This document shows positions 31,796 through 39,804 of a stretch of 50,537 nt of DNA, in pieces (position 1 is the stretch's first letter; each line of letters begins with the position of its first letter). The translations under genes were made by a program, and so were the position numbers. Origin of the DNA: an uncultured Caulobacter sp. (GTDB lineage: Bacteria > Pseudomonadota > Alphaproteobacteria > Caulobacterales > Caulobacteraceae); contig NZ_CAMQSF010000024.1 of assembly GCF_947036865.1 (NCBI RefSeq), positions 1 to 50,537 on the forward strand, read 5' to 3'. The notes beneath the pieces were generated by a model. That model did no database searches. It was not told where the DNA came from and worked only from the letters and a program-made list of their open reading frames with translations.

Positions 31796-32058
31796 ATCGG
31801 AGTTTCAGCCGAGATCGTCCGTGGGGGTGGAAGCGGCGGCGTCGGGGAGGACGTCGCCGCGACCATCTGAAATCCAAAGAGAATGGTCCGCGCTGGGGAG
31901 GGCGTTCGCGGGGAGTCATGGGCTTTGGGCGCGACTTGCACGCGTCCTGACGTTTCGAAGTCGGTGGATCGCCGCGAGCGTGACGTATTGCTCGCAATGC
32001 GTCTGGCTTTGGTAAAGCGCAACTCGGCGCGGGAGGACATCCCGCGCCGTTTTCTTTT
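31796..32058 (+). ncRNA. Candidate structured small RNA
   Basis: About 263 nt between a plausible promoter (31763-31789) and an intrinsic terminator (32025-32058). The span can fold into separate hairpins: 31833-31843 with 31850-31860 (11 bp, one mismatch), GACCAT 31861-31866 with ATGGTC 31883-31888, GCGAGC 31974-31979 with GCTCGC 31990-31995, then the terminator stem. Reading frames across it lack ribosome sites and have no recognisable protein character; the best is a 64-codon GTG frame, 31821-32015. It does not match tRNA, 4.5S RNA, tmRNA or RNase P RNA as I remember them. Both ends are inferred. Confidence 0.45.
32025..32058 (+). terminator. Strong intrinsic terminator
   Basis: CGGCGCGGGA (32025-32034), five-base loop, TCCCGCGCCG (32040-32049), then TTTTCTTTT. 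The 10-bp stem is perfect. The T tract is only on the plus strand, so it ends a plus-strand transcript. Confidence 0.85.
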
Positions 32059-32073
32059 GGGTCCTACCCGACT

Positions 32074-32208
32074 CTCCTCCCCCTCTTGGGGGAGGTGTCG
32101 CGGCCGCGAAGCGCGCCGTGACGGAGGGGGTTGGTCATGACTCGGCAGCGGCGGCGATGGCCCCCTCCACCGCCTTCGGCGGTCCCCCTCCCCCAAGAGT
32201 GGGAGGAG
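32074..32208. repeat. Inverted repeat, CTCCTCCC...TTGGGGGAGG family
   Basis: 22-bp arms at 32074-32095 and 32187-32208 with one mismatch, each itself a small palindrome (CCCCCTCTTGGGGG). The inner part (GGCGGCGATGGCCCCCTCCACCG) is GC-rich. It separates the small-RNA candidate from the end of the serine hydrolase gene. Confidence 0.75.
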
Positions 32209-32220
32209 CGTAACGGCCCC

Positions 32221-33447
32221 CTAGACCCCGCTCTCCGTCATCGCCGAGTACACCAGCGTCCGCAGCTCGCGCCGGATCGGGTAGGCGGTCGAGGGCATCA
32301 GCTGGGTCATGAACACCACCGCCAGGTCCTCCACCGGGTCGATCCAGAACGCCGTCGAGGCCATGCCGCCCCAGAAGTACTCGCCCAGCGAGCCCAGGTT
32401 CTTGGTCCGCGCCTGGTCGATGGTCATGGCGAAGCCGAGGCCGAAGCCCAGCCCCTCGAACACCGCCTCGCTGAACAGCGACTTCGACGCCTGGACCAGT
32501 TCCTGGCCGCCCGGCAGGTGGTTCATGGTCATCAGCTGGATGGTCTTGGGGCTGAGCAGGCGCGCGCCGTCCAGCTCGCCGCCGTTCAGCAGCATGCGGC
32601 AGAAGCGCATGTAGTCGTCAGCCGTCGAGACCAGGCCGCCGCCGCCGGACTTCACCGACGGATCGCGCAGGAAGCGGCTGGTCTCCGGATCGTCCTGCAG
32701 CACCACCTTGCCCGACGGCGTCAGGGCGTAGCAGGCGGCGAAGCGCGCGCGCTCGCCTTCCGGAACGAAGAAGCCGGTGTCGACCATCTTCAGCGGCTCG
32801 AAGATCCGGCGCTTCAGGAAGACGTCGAACGGCAGGCCCGAGATCGCCTCGACCAGATAGCCCAGCACGTCGGTCGAGACCGAATAGTTCCAGGCCGTCC
32901 CCGGCGAAAACTCCAGCGGCACCGTGCCCAGCGTCTCGACATAGCCTTTCAGCCCGCCCTCGCTGTCGACGCCGTCCAGCTTCAGCTTGCGATAGGCCGC
33001 GTCGACATTGGTCCGCTGCTGGAAGCCGTAGGTCAGGCCGGAGGTGTGGCGCAGAAGGTCGATCATCCGCATCGGCTCGGCCGTGCGCGTGGTCTGGAAG
33101 GCGCCGGGGCCGCCGGCGACGAACACGCCGATGTCACGCCATTCGGGAATGAACCGGTGCACCGGATCGTCCAGCGCCACCAGGCCCTCCTCGACCAGCA
33201 TCATGAAGGCGACGCTGGTGACCGGCTTGGTCATCGAATAGATGCGGAACAGGGTGTCGGCCTTCAGCGGCTTGCCGCGCTCGACGTCGGCGTGGCCGAT
33301 GGCCGACGAATGGACCAGCTGCCCCCGCCGCCAGACCTGGGTCAGGGCGCACGGCAATTTGCCGCTGTCGATATACTTGGCCTGGATGAAGCGCTCGATG
33401 CGCGCGAGGCGCTCGGACGACATGCCGACGGCTTCGGGCTTGCTCAA
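32221..33447 (-). CDS. Beta-lactamase-fold serine hydrolase
   Basis: 408 aa from a TTG start at 33447, chosen because GGGGAGG lies eight bases upstream and the frame 5' of it has no coding character. Class C/EstB-like fold. Nucleophile Ser71-x-x-Lys74 in IYSMTKPVTS, then WNYSVSTDVLG holding the Tyr of the second motif, and WGGMASTAFWIDP for the third. No signal peptide. The Tyr-x-Asn is Tyr-Ser-Val here, which fits an esterase better than an antibiotic-hydrolysing enzyme. Known relatives are esterases such as EstB. It is divergent from the double-TetR gene with a clean dyad between, so it may be under that regulator. Confidence 0.9.
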   Translation of the reverse strand: MSKPEAVGMSSERLARIERFIQAKYIDSGKLPCALTQVWRRGQLVHSSAIGHADVERGKPLKADTLFRIYSMTKPVTSVAFMMLVEEGLVALDDPVHRFIPEWRDIGVFVAGGPGAFQTTRTAEPMRMIDLLRHTSGLTYGFQQRTNVDAAYRKLKLDGVDSEGGLKGYVETLGTVPLEFSPGTAWNYSVSTDVLGYLVEAISGLPFDVFLKRRIFEPLKMVDTGFFVPEGERARFAACYALTPSGKVVLQDDPETSRFLRDPSVKSGGGGLVSTADDYMRFCRMLLNGGELDGARLLSPKTIQLMTMNHLPGGQELVQASKSLFSEAVFEGLGFGLGFAMTIDQARTKNLGSLGEYFWGGMASTAFWIDPVEDLAVVFMTQLMPSTAYPIRRELRTLVYSAMTESGV

Positions 33448-33635
33448 CTCGGTGACCTCCCCATGGGCCCTTGTCCGGCCCCAGTTTGCTTGGCGCGAGA
33501 CCCGGGCCGGGTTGCTCCCCCCTCGCGATCCCCGCATCTCGATTGAAGACGACCAAACCGGGATGGGCAAGCGCCGGCGCCCACGAAAACGACGCGCCGG
33601 CCGCCTCCGCCTGAAACAATCCTGACAAAAGCGAG

Positions 33636-33653
33636 CGTTAGGTCCGCCTAACG
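33636..33653. promoter_or_regulatory. Palindrome between the hydrolase and double-TetR genes
   Basis: CGTTAGG-TCCG-CCTAACG, a perfect 7-bp inverted repeat with a 4-bp centre. It lies 188 nt from the hydrolase start and 102 nt from the regulator start. Size and symmetry suit a TetR-type operator that could serve both divergent genes. Nothing else stands out in the 308-nt gap. Confidence 0.5.
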
Positions 33654-33755
33654 TCCCGCGACGGACGGCTTGGCCTTCAAGCGGGCCAAAAGACGCCTAG
33701 ATTGAGTTCCGCGTCGGGGCCGCCAGGTCGCCGACGGAGTGTAAGGGTAGCTTCG

Positions 33756-34982
33756 ATGGATGACGGTCGGATCGCGGGGGCCGCGACGGCGCGCTACGCC
33801 CGCAAGAAGGAAACGATCCTGGCCGCGGCCACGACGATCCTGAACCGTCAGGGCGTGCGCGGCATGACCCTGGCCGACGTCGCCGCCAAGGTCGGCCTCA
33901 ACACCACCAGCGTCACCTACTACTACCGCAAGAAGGACGACCTGGCCGCCGCCTGCTTCATGCGCGGCCTGGAGCGTTTCGAGGCCATGGTCGAGGAGGC
34001 CGCCGCCCAGGCCTCTCCCGCGGCGCGGATCCTGAAGTTCCTGGATCTCTATCTCGACCTCAACCGCCAGGTCCGCCTGGGCGAGGCGACGCCGCTGACC
34101 AGCTTCACCGAGATCAAGGCGTTGAAGGAGCCGCTGCGAGGGTCGGCGATCGGGGCGTTCAACGACCTCTTCCGGCGGGTGCGGACCTTTTTCGACGATC
34201 CGTCCCTGGCCCACCTGGACAAGCGCCAGCGCAACGCCCGCACCCACCTTCTGATGGAGCAGGTCTTCTGGTCCGGCACCTGGCTGCGGCGCTACGACGT
34301 CGAGGACTATGGCCGCGTGCGCGACCGGCTGGGCGATATCCTGCTGAACGGCCTGGCCGCCGAGGGCCGGACCTGGGCGCCGCTGCCCCTGCCCGATCCG
34401 ACGCCGGTCTCGCCCGACGGCCTGGAATGGCGCGAGACCTTCCTGGTCGCCGCTACCCGGCTGATCAATCAGCGCGGCTATCGCGGGGCCTCGGTCGAGG
34501 ACATCTCGGCGGCGCTGAACGTCACCAAGGGCTCGTTCTACCACCACCACGACGACAAGGACGCCCTGGTCGCCGAGTGCTTCGAGCGCACCTTCACCGT
34601 CACCCGCCGCTCGCAGCTGGACGCCAGGGCGCTGGCGGCCGACAGCTGGACCCAGCTGGCCTCGACCACCGCGGGCCTGACCAGCTACCAGCTCTCCGAG
34701 CACGGCCCGCTGCTGCGCGCCTCGTCGATGGGCGCCCTGCCCGACACGCTGCGCCACGACATGGCCGACGGCTACGCGCGCGGCTGGCAGCGCTTCGCCT
34801 CGATCATCTCGGACGGGATCGCCGACGGCTCGATCCGCCCGGTCGACCCCAGCATCGCCGCCCACATGATCAATTCGATGCTGAACGCCGCCGCCTCGCT
34901 GGGCGCCTGGACGCCGGGCCTGGCGCGGGAAGAAGCCGCCGACCTGTTCGCCCGCCCGCTGCTGACGGGGGTGCTGGCTTAG
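33756..34982 (+). CDS. Transcriptional regulator with two TetR domains
   Basis: 408 aa from the ATG at 33756 (AAGGGTAG upstream). The chain is two TetR units in tandem. Unit one has its helix-turn-helix at about 17-64 (MTLADVAAKVGLNTTSVTYYYRKKDDL) and a sensor part to about 205. A Pro-rich joint (PLPLPDPTPVSPDG, 209-222) leads to unit two with helix-turn-helix at about 224-275 (SVEDISAALNVTKGSFYHHHDDK) and sensor to the end. TetR proteins normally work as homodimers, so this should be a covalent pseudo-dimer. The two recognition helices differ (TTSVTYYYRKK against KGSFYHHHDDK), which allows an asymmetric site or two ligands. Confidence 0.93.
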   Translation: MDDGRIAGAATARYARKKETILAAATTILNRQGVRGMTLADVAAKVGLNTTSVTYYYRKKDDLAAACFMRGLERFEAMVEEAAAQASPAARILKFLDLYLDLNRQVRLGEATPLTSFTEIKALKEPLRGSAIGAFNDLFRRVRTFFDDPSLAHLDKRQRNARTHLLMEQVFWSGTWLRRYDVEDYGRVRDRLGDILLNGLAAEGRTWAPLPLPDPTPVSPDGLEWRETFLVAATRLINQRGYRGASVEDISAALNVTKGSFYHHHDDKDALVAECFERTFTVTRRSQLDARALAADSWTQLASTTAGLTSYQLSEHGPLLRASSMGALPDTLRHDMADGYARGWQRFASIISDGIADGSIRPVDPSIAAHMINSMLNAAASLGAWTPGLAREEAADLFARPLLTGVLA

Positions 34983-35031
34983 ATCGGGGGAGCCGCAAAC
35001 CCCGCCCCGAAAACCCCGCCCCCGAAAACCC

Positions 35032-35111
35032 CGCCCTTCGACAAGCTCGGGGTGAGGTTTTCTTCAGGCTCGGCGCCCCGATCGTCCTCACCCCGAGCCT
35101 GTCGAAGGGCG
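35032..35111. repeat. Inverted repeat, CCTTCGACAAGCTC family
   Basis: 26-bp arms at 35032-35057 and 35086-35111 with one mismatch, related to 10666-10763. Just before it, a CCCCGAAAACCCCGCC motif is repeated in tandem (about 35000-35036). It lies between the double-TetR gene and the 373-aa gene. Confidence 0.85.
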
Positions 35112-35210
35112 AGGACGCGCGCCGATCGCTTGCGACCGATTAACCATACCCTGGCCTGACCTCTCGCGTCCCGGTACCCTGCCGCCACCGAGTCGCTCCA
35201 GGTCACGCCC

Positions 35211-36332
35211 ATGACGACGATCAATCCCTATTCGTCGGCCTACGCCCCCGGCCTGACCGCCGGCCAGACCGCCGCGCAGCGCCAGGCCCAGCAGGCGGCG
35301 ACGAACCCGGCGACGCGCGACCAGAGCCCGACGATCAATACGCCGGCCGTCAATGTCACCCTGTCGGCCGCCGCCCAGGCGGCGCTGAAGGCCCAGACGG
35401 ACGCGCGCCCGCTCGAGACGGTGATCGCCGACGCCCGCGCCCAGATCGCCGCGCGGCTGAAGGCCGCCGGGACCGCCAGCGCGCTGAAGGACGGAAATCC
35501 GGCCATCGACGTGTCCAACCTCGACCGCCGGACGCTCTTCGCCGTCGCCAGCAACAAGGGCGGCCAGTTTCCGATGGACCAGCAGGTGGTCGCGGCCCTG
35601 GCGCTGAAGGCCCAGACCGACCAGGCCCTGGCCGGCCCCGCCGCCCAGGCCCGGCTGACCGGCGATTATGCCGACCTCTATCAGACCGCCCTGGACCAGA
35701 TGGACACCGCCGGTCCCGAGGAGCGCGCGACCAGCGCCTGGGCCGACCAGCGCGCCGCCCTGATCGAAGGCCGCAAGCAGGCTCTCGCCCGGCCGGGGAT
35801 CGCCCCCGCGGGCGTCGCCAACGACAGCGTCGCGGCCTATATGAAGGAGACCGGCAGCGCGGTCGCCGGGGCCAAGACCCGCGACTTCGGCAAGGTCGCC
35901 AGCGACGTCCGCGCCGCCCTGGACAAGCAGTATTCCCTCGCCGTCCAGCCGACCGCATCGCGCGACGGGATCAGCGGCGACATCGACTTCCAGCGCTTCG
36001 ACGCGCGTTCGCTGTCGGCCATCGCCCTGAACAAGGACGACCAGTTCTCGACCCACGAGATCGCCCAGGCCAAGGCCGAGCTCCGCGCCCGCGACAGCGC
36101 CGCCATCAAGGCCAGCTATCAGTCGGCCCAGACGGAGGGCGACGGCGGTTTCGGCAAGGCCATGATCACCCGCTACGCGGCGATGAGCGGCGAGGAACGC
36201 GAGGCCGCCGGCTGGACCCCCGCCGTCTACGGCAAGCTGGTCGAGCTGCAGACCGCCAGCGACAAGCTGGCCCAGATGTTCAACGCCGACGGAACCCTGG
36301 CCGGCCCGCCCAGCCTGCTGGATTACCTGTAA
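35211..36332 (+). CDS. Unknown protein with an internal duplication
   Basis: 373 aa, ATG at 35211. Not recognised. No signal peptide or membrane segment. Residues 1-55 are polar, Ala/Gln/Thr-rich and probably disordered. The rest is two related halves: about 70-185 and 225-345. Aligned pieces are IDVSNLDRRTLFAVASNKGGQF (99-120) with IDFQRFDARSLSAIALNKDDQF (258-279), then ALKAQTD with ELRARDS, and DTAGPEERATSAW with AMSGEEREAAGW. The NK-DDQF-T-E segment looks like a loose EF-hand loop but lacks most ligands. It is convergent with the S41-like gene, 7 nt away. Its job is unknown. Confidence 0.82.
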   Translation: MTTINPYSSAYAPGLTAGQTAAQRQAQQAATNPATRDQSPTINTPAVNVTLSAAAQAALKAQTDARPLETVIADARAQIAARLKAAGTASALKDGNPAIDVSNLDRRTLFAVASNKGGQFPMDQQVVAALALKAQTDQALAGPAAQARLTGDYADLYQTALDQMDTAGPEERATSAWADQRAALIEGRKQALARPGIAPAGVANDSVAAYMKETGSAVAGAKTRDFGKVASDVRAALDKQYSLAVQPTASRDGISGDIDFQRFDARSLSAIALNKDDQFSTHEIAQAKAELRARDSAAIKASYQSAQTEGDGGFGKAMITRYAAMSGEEREAAGWTPAVYGKLVELQTASDKLAQMFNADGTLAGPPSLLDYL

Positions 36333-36339
36333 CGGCGCC

Positions 36340-37797
36340 TTACGGGCTCAAGTCCTCGGTCACCGTCCGCAGAACGCGCGCCGCGCGGGCGCGGTCGCTT
36401 TCGCCCTCGGCCGGCTCGACCGGCAGGTCCGGCGCGATCCCCGCCACCTCGTTGGTCCCGTCGGCGCGCAGGCGGACGCAGTTGGGCACGCGGAAGCGCA
36501 GGCGCGAGTGGGGCAGCACCACGGGCGGCGTGTCGCCCATGAAGCCGCAGCCGTCGCCGCCGGTCCGAACGCCGACGATCTTGGCCGCCCCGTTGTTGCG
36601 CATCGTCGCGGCGAACATCTCGGCCGCCGAGAAGCTCCTGCGGTCGGTGAGGACGTAGGTCGGCCCCGGCCAGGCGCCGTACAGGTCCTGGACTTCCGTC
36701 GACCAGGCCAGGGCCCGCTCGGCGCGCGCGTCGCCATAGGCGTGGGGCGGCAGGCCGGGCAGCGGACCGTCGGCATAGCCGGCGTCGACCAGGCGGCGGC
36801 AGGCTACGTCCCGCCAGGCGCGGCGCTCCCGCCAGACCCAGGACAGGTCGCAGGGCTGGGCGCCGAGGCTGGCCTTGCGCGCCTTGAACGCGGCCAGCGC
36901 GGCCTCAAGATCGGCCTTGGCCTTCCCCGCCGGCTTGGCGGCCAACGCGTCGGTCAGATCGTCGATCTCCTCGTCGAGATAGCCGGCGCCTTCCGGGGCG
37001 TCGACGACCAGTAGGCGCGACGAGGCGATCGGCCGGGCGGCGAACAGGCGGGCGATCCAGTCTCCGCTGTCGTCGCCGCCGGGGTTGCCGCCGACGTCGA
37101 CGATCACCGCCCGCGCGCCGGCCGCCCGCAAGGCCTTGAGCTGCTCGGCCAGATCGCTCAGCCACAGACGGCCCGTCGCCTCGACAATGGCCGACCGGGT
37201 GATCGGCGTCCCGGCCGCCCGGGCCTTCGCCCACGCGCGGCGACAGGCCATCGGAAAGGCGCGGGCGCGGAAGGTCTGCAGGCGGACAAGACCGATGCGG
37301 CGGCCCCCGACCTCGGCCAGGCCGACGCGGAAGATGCTGTCCTGACCATCGCCGATCAGGCGAAAGCCGGGCAGGCTCTCGAACGGGACGCTGAAGGCGA
37401 CGCTGGCGGTCGAGGCGTAGCCGATCGCGGCGCAGCCCGAAGCCGGATCGTCGGGATCGAGCGTGGGCCGGTCGGGTTCGGGCGACGCCGTCGTCCTGGC
37501 CTCGAGCGTCGGCAGTTCCGACAGATGGCCGTCATGAAAGCCCGCCACGAAGGCGCGCAGGGCCTCGCGAGCCTCGGCGTCGCCGTGGGCGGCGTCGAGC
37601 GCGATCTCGGTCCGGCGGACCAGGGACGGCGTGTCGATCCCGCTCTCGTAAGAGCCCATCCAGGCCAGGTTGGCGTAGCGCGCCTGAAGCTCGGCCCGCA
37701 TCCGCGCGAAGTCGGCGCGCCAGGCGGCGGCGTCATAGGCGGGGGCCGCGCTGGTCAGGGCGGCGGCGGCCAGAACGGCGCTCAGAAAGCCGGTCAT
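36340..37797 (-). CDS. S41-like peptidase, secreted
   Basis: 485 aa, ATG at 37797. Signal peptide about 1-19 (MTGFLSAVLAAAALTSAAPA). The S41/ClpP-crotonase core is seen in VIVDVGGNPGGDDSGDW, in YVLTDRRSFSAAEMFAATM with the nucleophile Ser390, and in the later IVGVRTGGDGCGFMG. There is no PDZ domain, so it is shorter than C-terminal processing proteases and resembles retinol-binding-like S41 relatives. The expected place is the periplasm. It is convergent with the duplicated unknown protein, 7 nt apart, and is a second S41 protein besides 13361-16642. The substrate is unknown. Confidence 0.88.
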   Translation of the reverse strand: MTGFLSAVLAAAALTSAAPAYDAAAWRADFARMRAELQARYANLAWMGSYESGIDTPSLVRRTEIALDAAHGDAEAREALRAFVAGFHDGHLSELPTLEARTTASPEPDRPTLDPDDPASGCAAIGYASTASVAFSVPFESLPGFRLIGDGQDSIFRVGLAEVGGRRIGLVRLQTFRARAFPMACRRAWAKARAAGTPITRSAIVEATGRLWLSDLAEQLKALRAAGARAVIVDVGGNPGGDDSGDWIARLFAARPIASSRLLVVDAPEGAGYLDEEIDDLTDALAAKPAGKAKADLEAALAAFKARKASLGAQPCDLSWVWRERRAWRDVACRRLVDAGYADGPLPGLPPHAYGDARAERALAWSTEVQDLYGAWPGPTYVLTDRRSFSAAEMFAATMRNNGAAKIVGVRTGGDGCGFMGDTPPVVLPHSRLRFRVPNCVRLRADGTNEVAGIAPDLPVEPAEGESDRARAARVLRTVTEDLSP

Positions 37798-37879
37798 CGT
37801 CTCAACCTCGTGCTGCTCGCCCGAGGCTGATTAGGCCAAGCCCTGGGACCGGTCTTGGATCGCGGCGAGGTTTGGGATT

Positions 37880-38692
37880 TTACGCACCGCGCCGAAAGGC
37901 CATCGGCGCGCAGCCATAGGCCGCCTTGAAAGCGCGCGAGAGGTGCGACTGGTCGCAGAAGCCGCACGACAGCGCGACCTCGCTGAGCGGCGTGTCCGTC
38001 TCGCCGATCAGGCGATGGGCTTGCCGCAGGCGCAGGGCGCGCTGGTGCTCGCCGGGGCCAAGCCCGGTTTCCCGCCGAAAGGCGCGGGCCAGCCGCGCGG
38101 GGTGGACGTCGCACAGCGCCGCCAGCCGCGCCACCGACAGCGGTCGGTCGAGATGGGCGACCATCGCCTCGCGCGCCTTGGCCACGATCGCGCTCTCCCC
38201 TGTCTCGTCCCGCCCCGCGTGCCGGGCGAACAGGGCGATCAGCTCCCACGACAGTCCCTCGATCGCCGTCGGCGAGAACGCGTCCGCCACGCGGATCTCC
38301 CGCGTCATCCTTCGCCCCAGGCGCGCGAACTCCGACGAGACGGCGACCGGCGCCTCGGCCAGCGGCAGGCGGTCGGACAGATAGTCCAGCATGGCGGGCT
38401 TGGGCGACAGGCTGAGCTTCAGCGCGCCGGTCGGGGCGAAGCGCTGGGCGTGCGGTTCCCCCGGCGGATAGAACAGCAGCGCGCCGGGGCGGTGCCAGTC
38501 GGCGCGTCCTCTAATGGTTTCCTCGTATCGCCCGTTGAGCACCAGCGTCAGGCTGGGGGTCTCATGGCTGTGCGCGGCCATCGCCCCCGGCGCGTACCGC
38601 GAGACCTTGGCGTGGGCGGAGGCGGCGGGGAGGTTCATCGGGCGGCTCGCCAAGGCGTGAGGGAACGATTCTGAACGGGGAGCGCTGGTCAT
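37880..38692 (-). CDS. AraC-family transcriptional regulator
   Basis: 270 aa from the ATG at 38692; ATG at 38638 (MNLPAASAHAKV) is also possible and neither has a clear ribosome site. N-terminal cupin-like sensor (about 20-120: HSHETPSLTLVLNGRYEE, GALLFYPPGEPHAQRF). The C-terminal double helix-turn-helix (about 170-268) ends with the AraC signature LSEVALSCGFCDQSHLSRAFKAAYGCAPMAFR. The effector is unknown. It is divergent from the sensor kinase gene, with a gap of about 116 nt or more. Confidence 0.93.
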   Translation of the reverse strand: MTSAPRSESFPHALASRPMNLPAASAHAKVSRYAPGAMAAHSHETPSLTLVLNGRYEETIRGRADWHRPGALLFYPPGEPHAQRFAPTGALKLSLSPKPAMLDYLSDRLPLAEAPVAVSSEFARLGRRMTREIRVADAFSPTAIEGLSWELIALFARHAGRDETGESAIVAKAREAMVAHLDRPLSVARLAALCDVHPARLARAFRRETGLGPGEHQRALRLRQAHRLIGETDTPLSEVALSCGFCDQSHLSRAFKAAYGCAPMAFRRGA

Positions 38693-38808
38693 GGCAAGGC
38701 GCAAGCTCGACCGTCCGGGGTTCGCGCGGGACAGCGCCCGTCTGGCGGGCCGCTGGCTTGACGCATGCAAAGGTTTGCCGCACGGGTTAGCGCTCTTAGG
38801 GGATAAGC

Positions 38809-39804
38809 TTGACCATTGGCGCGATCATTCGGGGGAAGACCGCCGGCTATGTCTTCGGAGCGATCACCGCGCTGGCCGCGTGGGCGTTGCGCTATGCGCT
38901 GAATGACTGGTTCCCGCCGGGCTTTCCGTATCTGACCTTCTTCCCGGCCGTGGTGGTCACCGCCTATTTCGCCGGGCTGCGGCCGGCCCTGCTGTGCGCG
39001 GTGCTGTCGGGCGTGGCGGCCTGGTACTTCTTCATCCCGCCGTATCGCACCTTCGTCCTGAACTTCCCGACCGCGGTGGCCCTGGTCTTCTACGCCTTCG
39101 TGGTGGCGGTCGACATCTTCTTCATCGACGGCATGCGCAACGCGCTGCGGCAACTGGAGGAGGAGCGGGCCCGCTATGCCGATTTGGCCGAGAGCCGCGA
39201 CCTCCTCTATCGCGAACTGCATCACCGGGTGAGCAACAATCTGCAGCTGGTGGCCGCGCTGCTGCGGCTGCAGATCGCCGGCGTCGAGGACGCCGACGCC
39301 CGTCACGCGCTTTCCGAGGCCGGGGGGCGCATCGACGTGATCGCCAGGATCCAGCGCGAGCTGCACGACGCGGTCGGCGATCCGGCCCCGTTCCGCGCCT
39401 TCGCCGAGGGGGTGCTGTCGGGGGCGGCGGCGGCGGCCGGGGCGCGGGTGGCCCTGTCCATCGAGGGCGGCGACCAGCCCCTCCACCCCGACCAGGCCAC
39501 GCCGGTGACCCTGGTGATGCTGGAAAGCTTCAACAACGCCCTCGAGCACGGCTTCGGCGAGGGCGGCGGCGGCCGGGTGCGGGTGCGGCTCGACCAGACC
39601 GGGCCGCTGCACGAGCTTATGGTGGCCGACGACGGCGCCGGTCCGCCCGGGGGCTTCGACCTCGCCCAGTCGAAGAGCCTCGGCCTGCGCATCGTGCGGG
39701 CCATGGCCCAGCAACTGGGCGGGACCTTCGAGCTGGTCCGCGAGGCCGGCTGGACCGTCGGCCGCCTGCGCTACGCGCCCAAGCGGGACGATCTCGCCCG
39801 CTAG
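38809..39804 (+). CDS. Sensor histidine kinase, HisKA_2 type
   Basis: 331 aa, TTG start at 38809 (GGGGATAAGC before it). Residues 13-108 form about three to four membrane segments like the DUF4118 sensor module of KdpD-type kinases (GFPYLTFFPAVVVTAYFAG). A short coiled linker (about 110-130) leads to HisKA_2 with His138 in RELHHRVSNNLQLVAALL. HATPase: NNALEHGF as N box, DDGAGPP as G1, SLGLRIV as G2. Kinases of this class often work with single-domain receivers in stress signalling; no partner is beside it. Its TAG stop and the TAG stop of the convergent RND gene share the same palindromic CTAG. Confidence 0.93.
   Translation: MTIGAIIRGKTAGYVFGAITALAAWALRYALNDWFPPGFPYLTFFPAVVVTAYFAGLRPALLCAVLSGVAAWYFFIPPYRTFVLNFPTAVALVFYAFVVAVDIFFIDGMRNALRQLEEERARYADLAESRDLLYRELHHRVSNNLQLVAALLRLQIAGVEDADARHALSEAGGRIDVIARIQRELHDAVGDPAPFRAFAEGVLSGAAAAAGARVALSIEGGDQPLHPDQATPVTLVMLESFNNALEHGFGEGGGGRVRVRLDQTGPLHELMVADDGAGPPGGFDLAQSKSLGLRIVRAMAQQLGGTFELVREAGWTVGRLRYAPKRDDLAR

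Noticed and set aside
31883..32140. 85-codon plus-strand frame over the small-RNA candidate
   Set aside because: It runs through the terminator hairpin and has no ribosome site, so it is unlikely to be translated.
33448..33570. N-terminal extension of the serine hydrolase
   Set aside because: The 41 extra codons are Arg/Ser/Pro-rich without similarity to the family, and a good ribosome site precedes the TTG at 33447.
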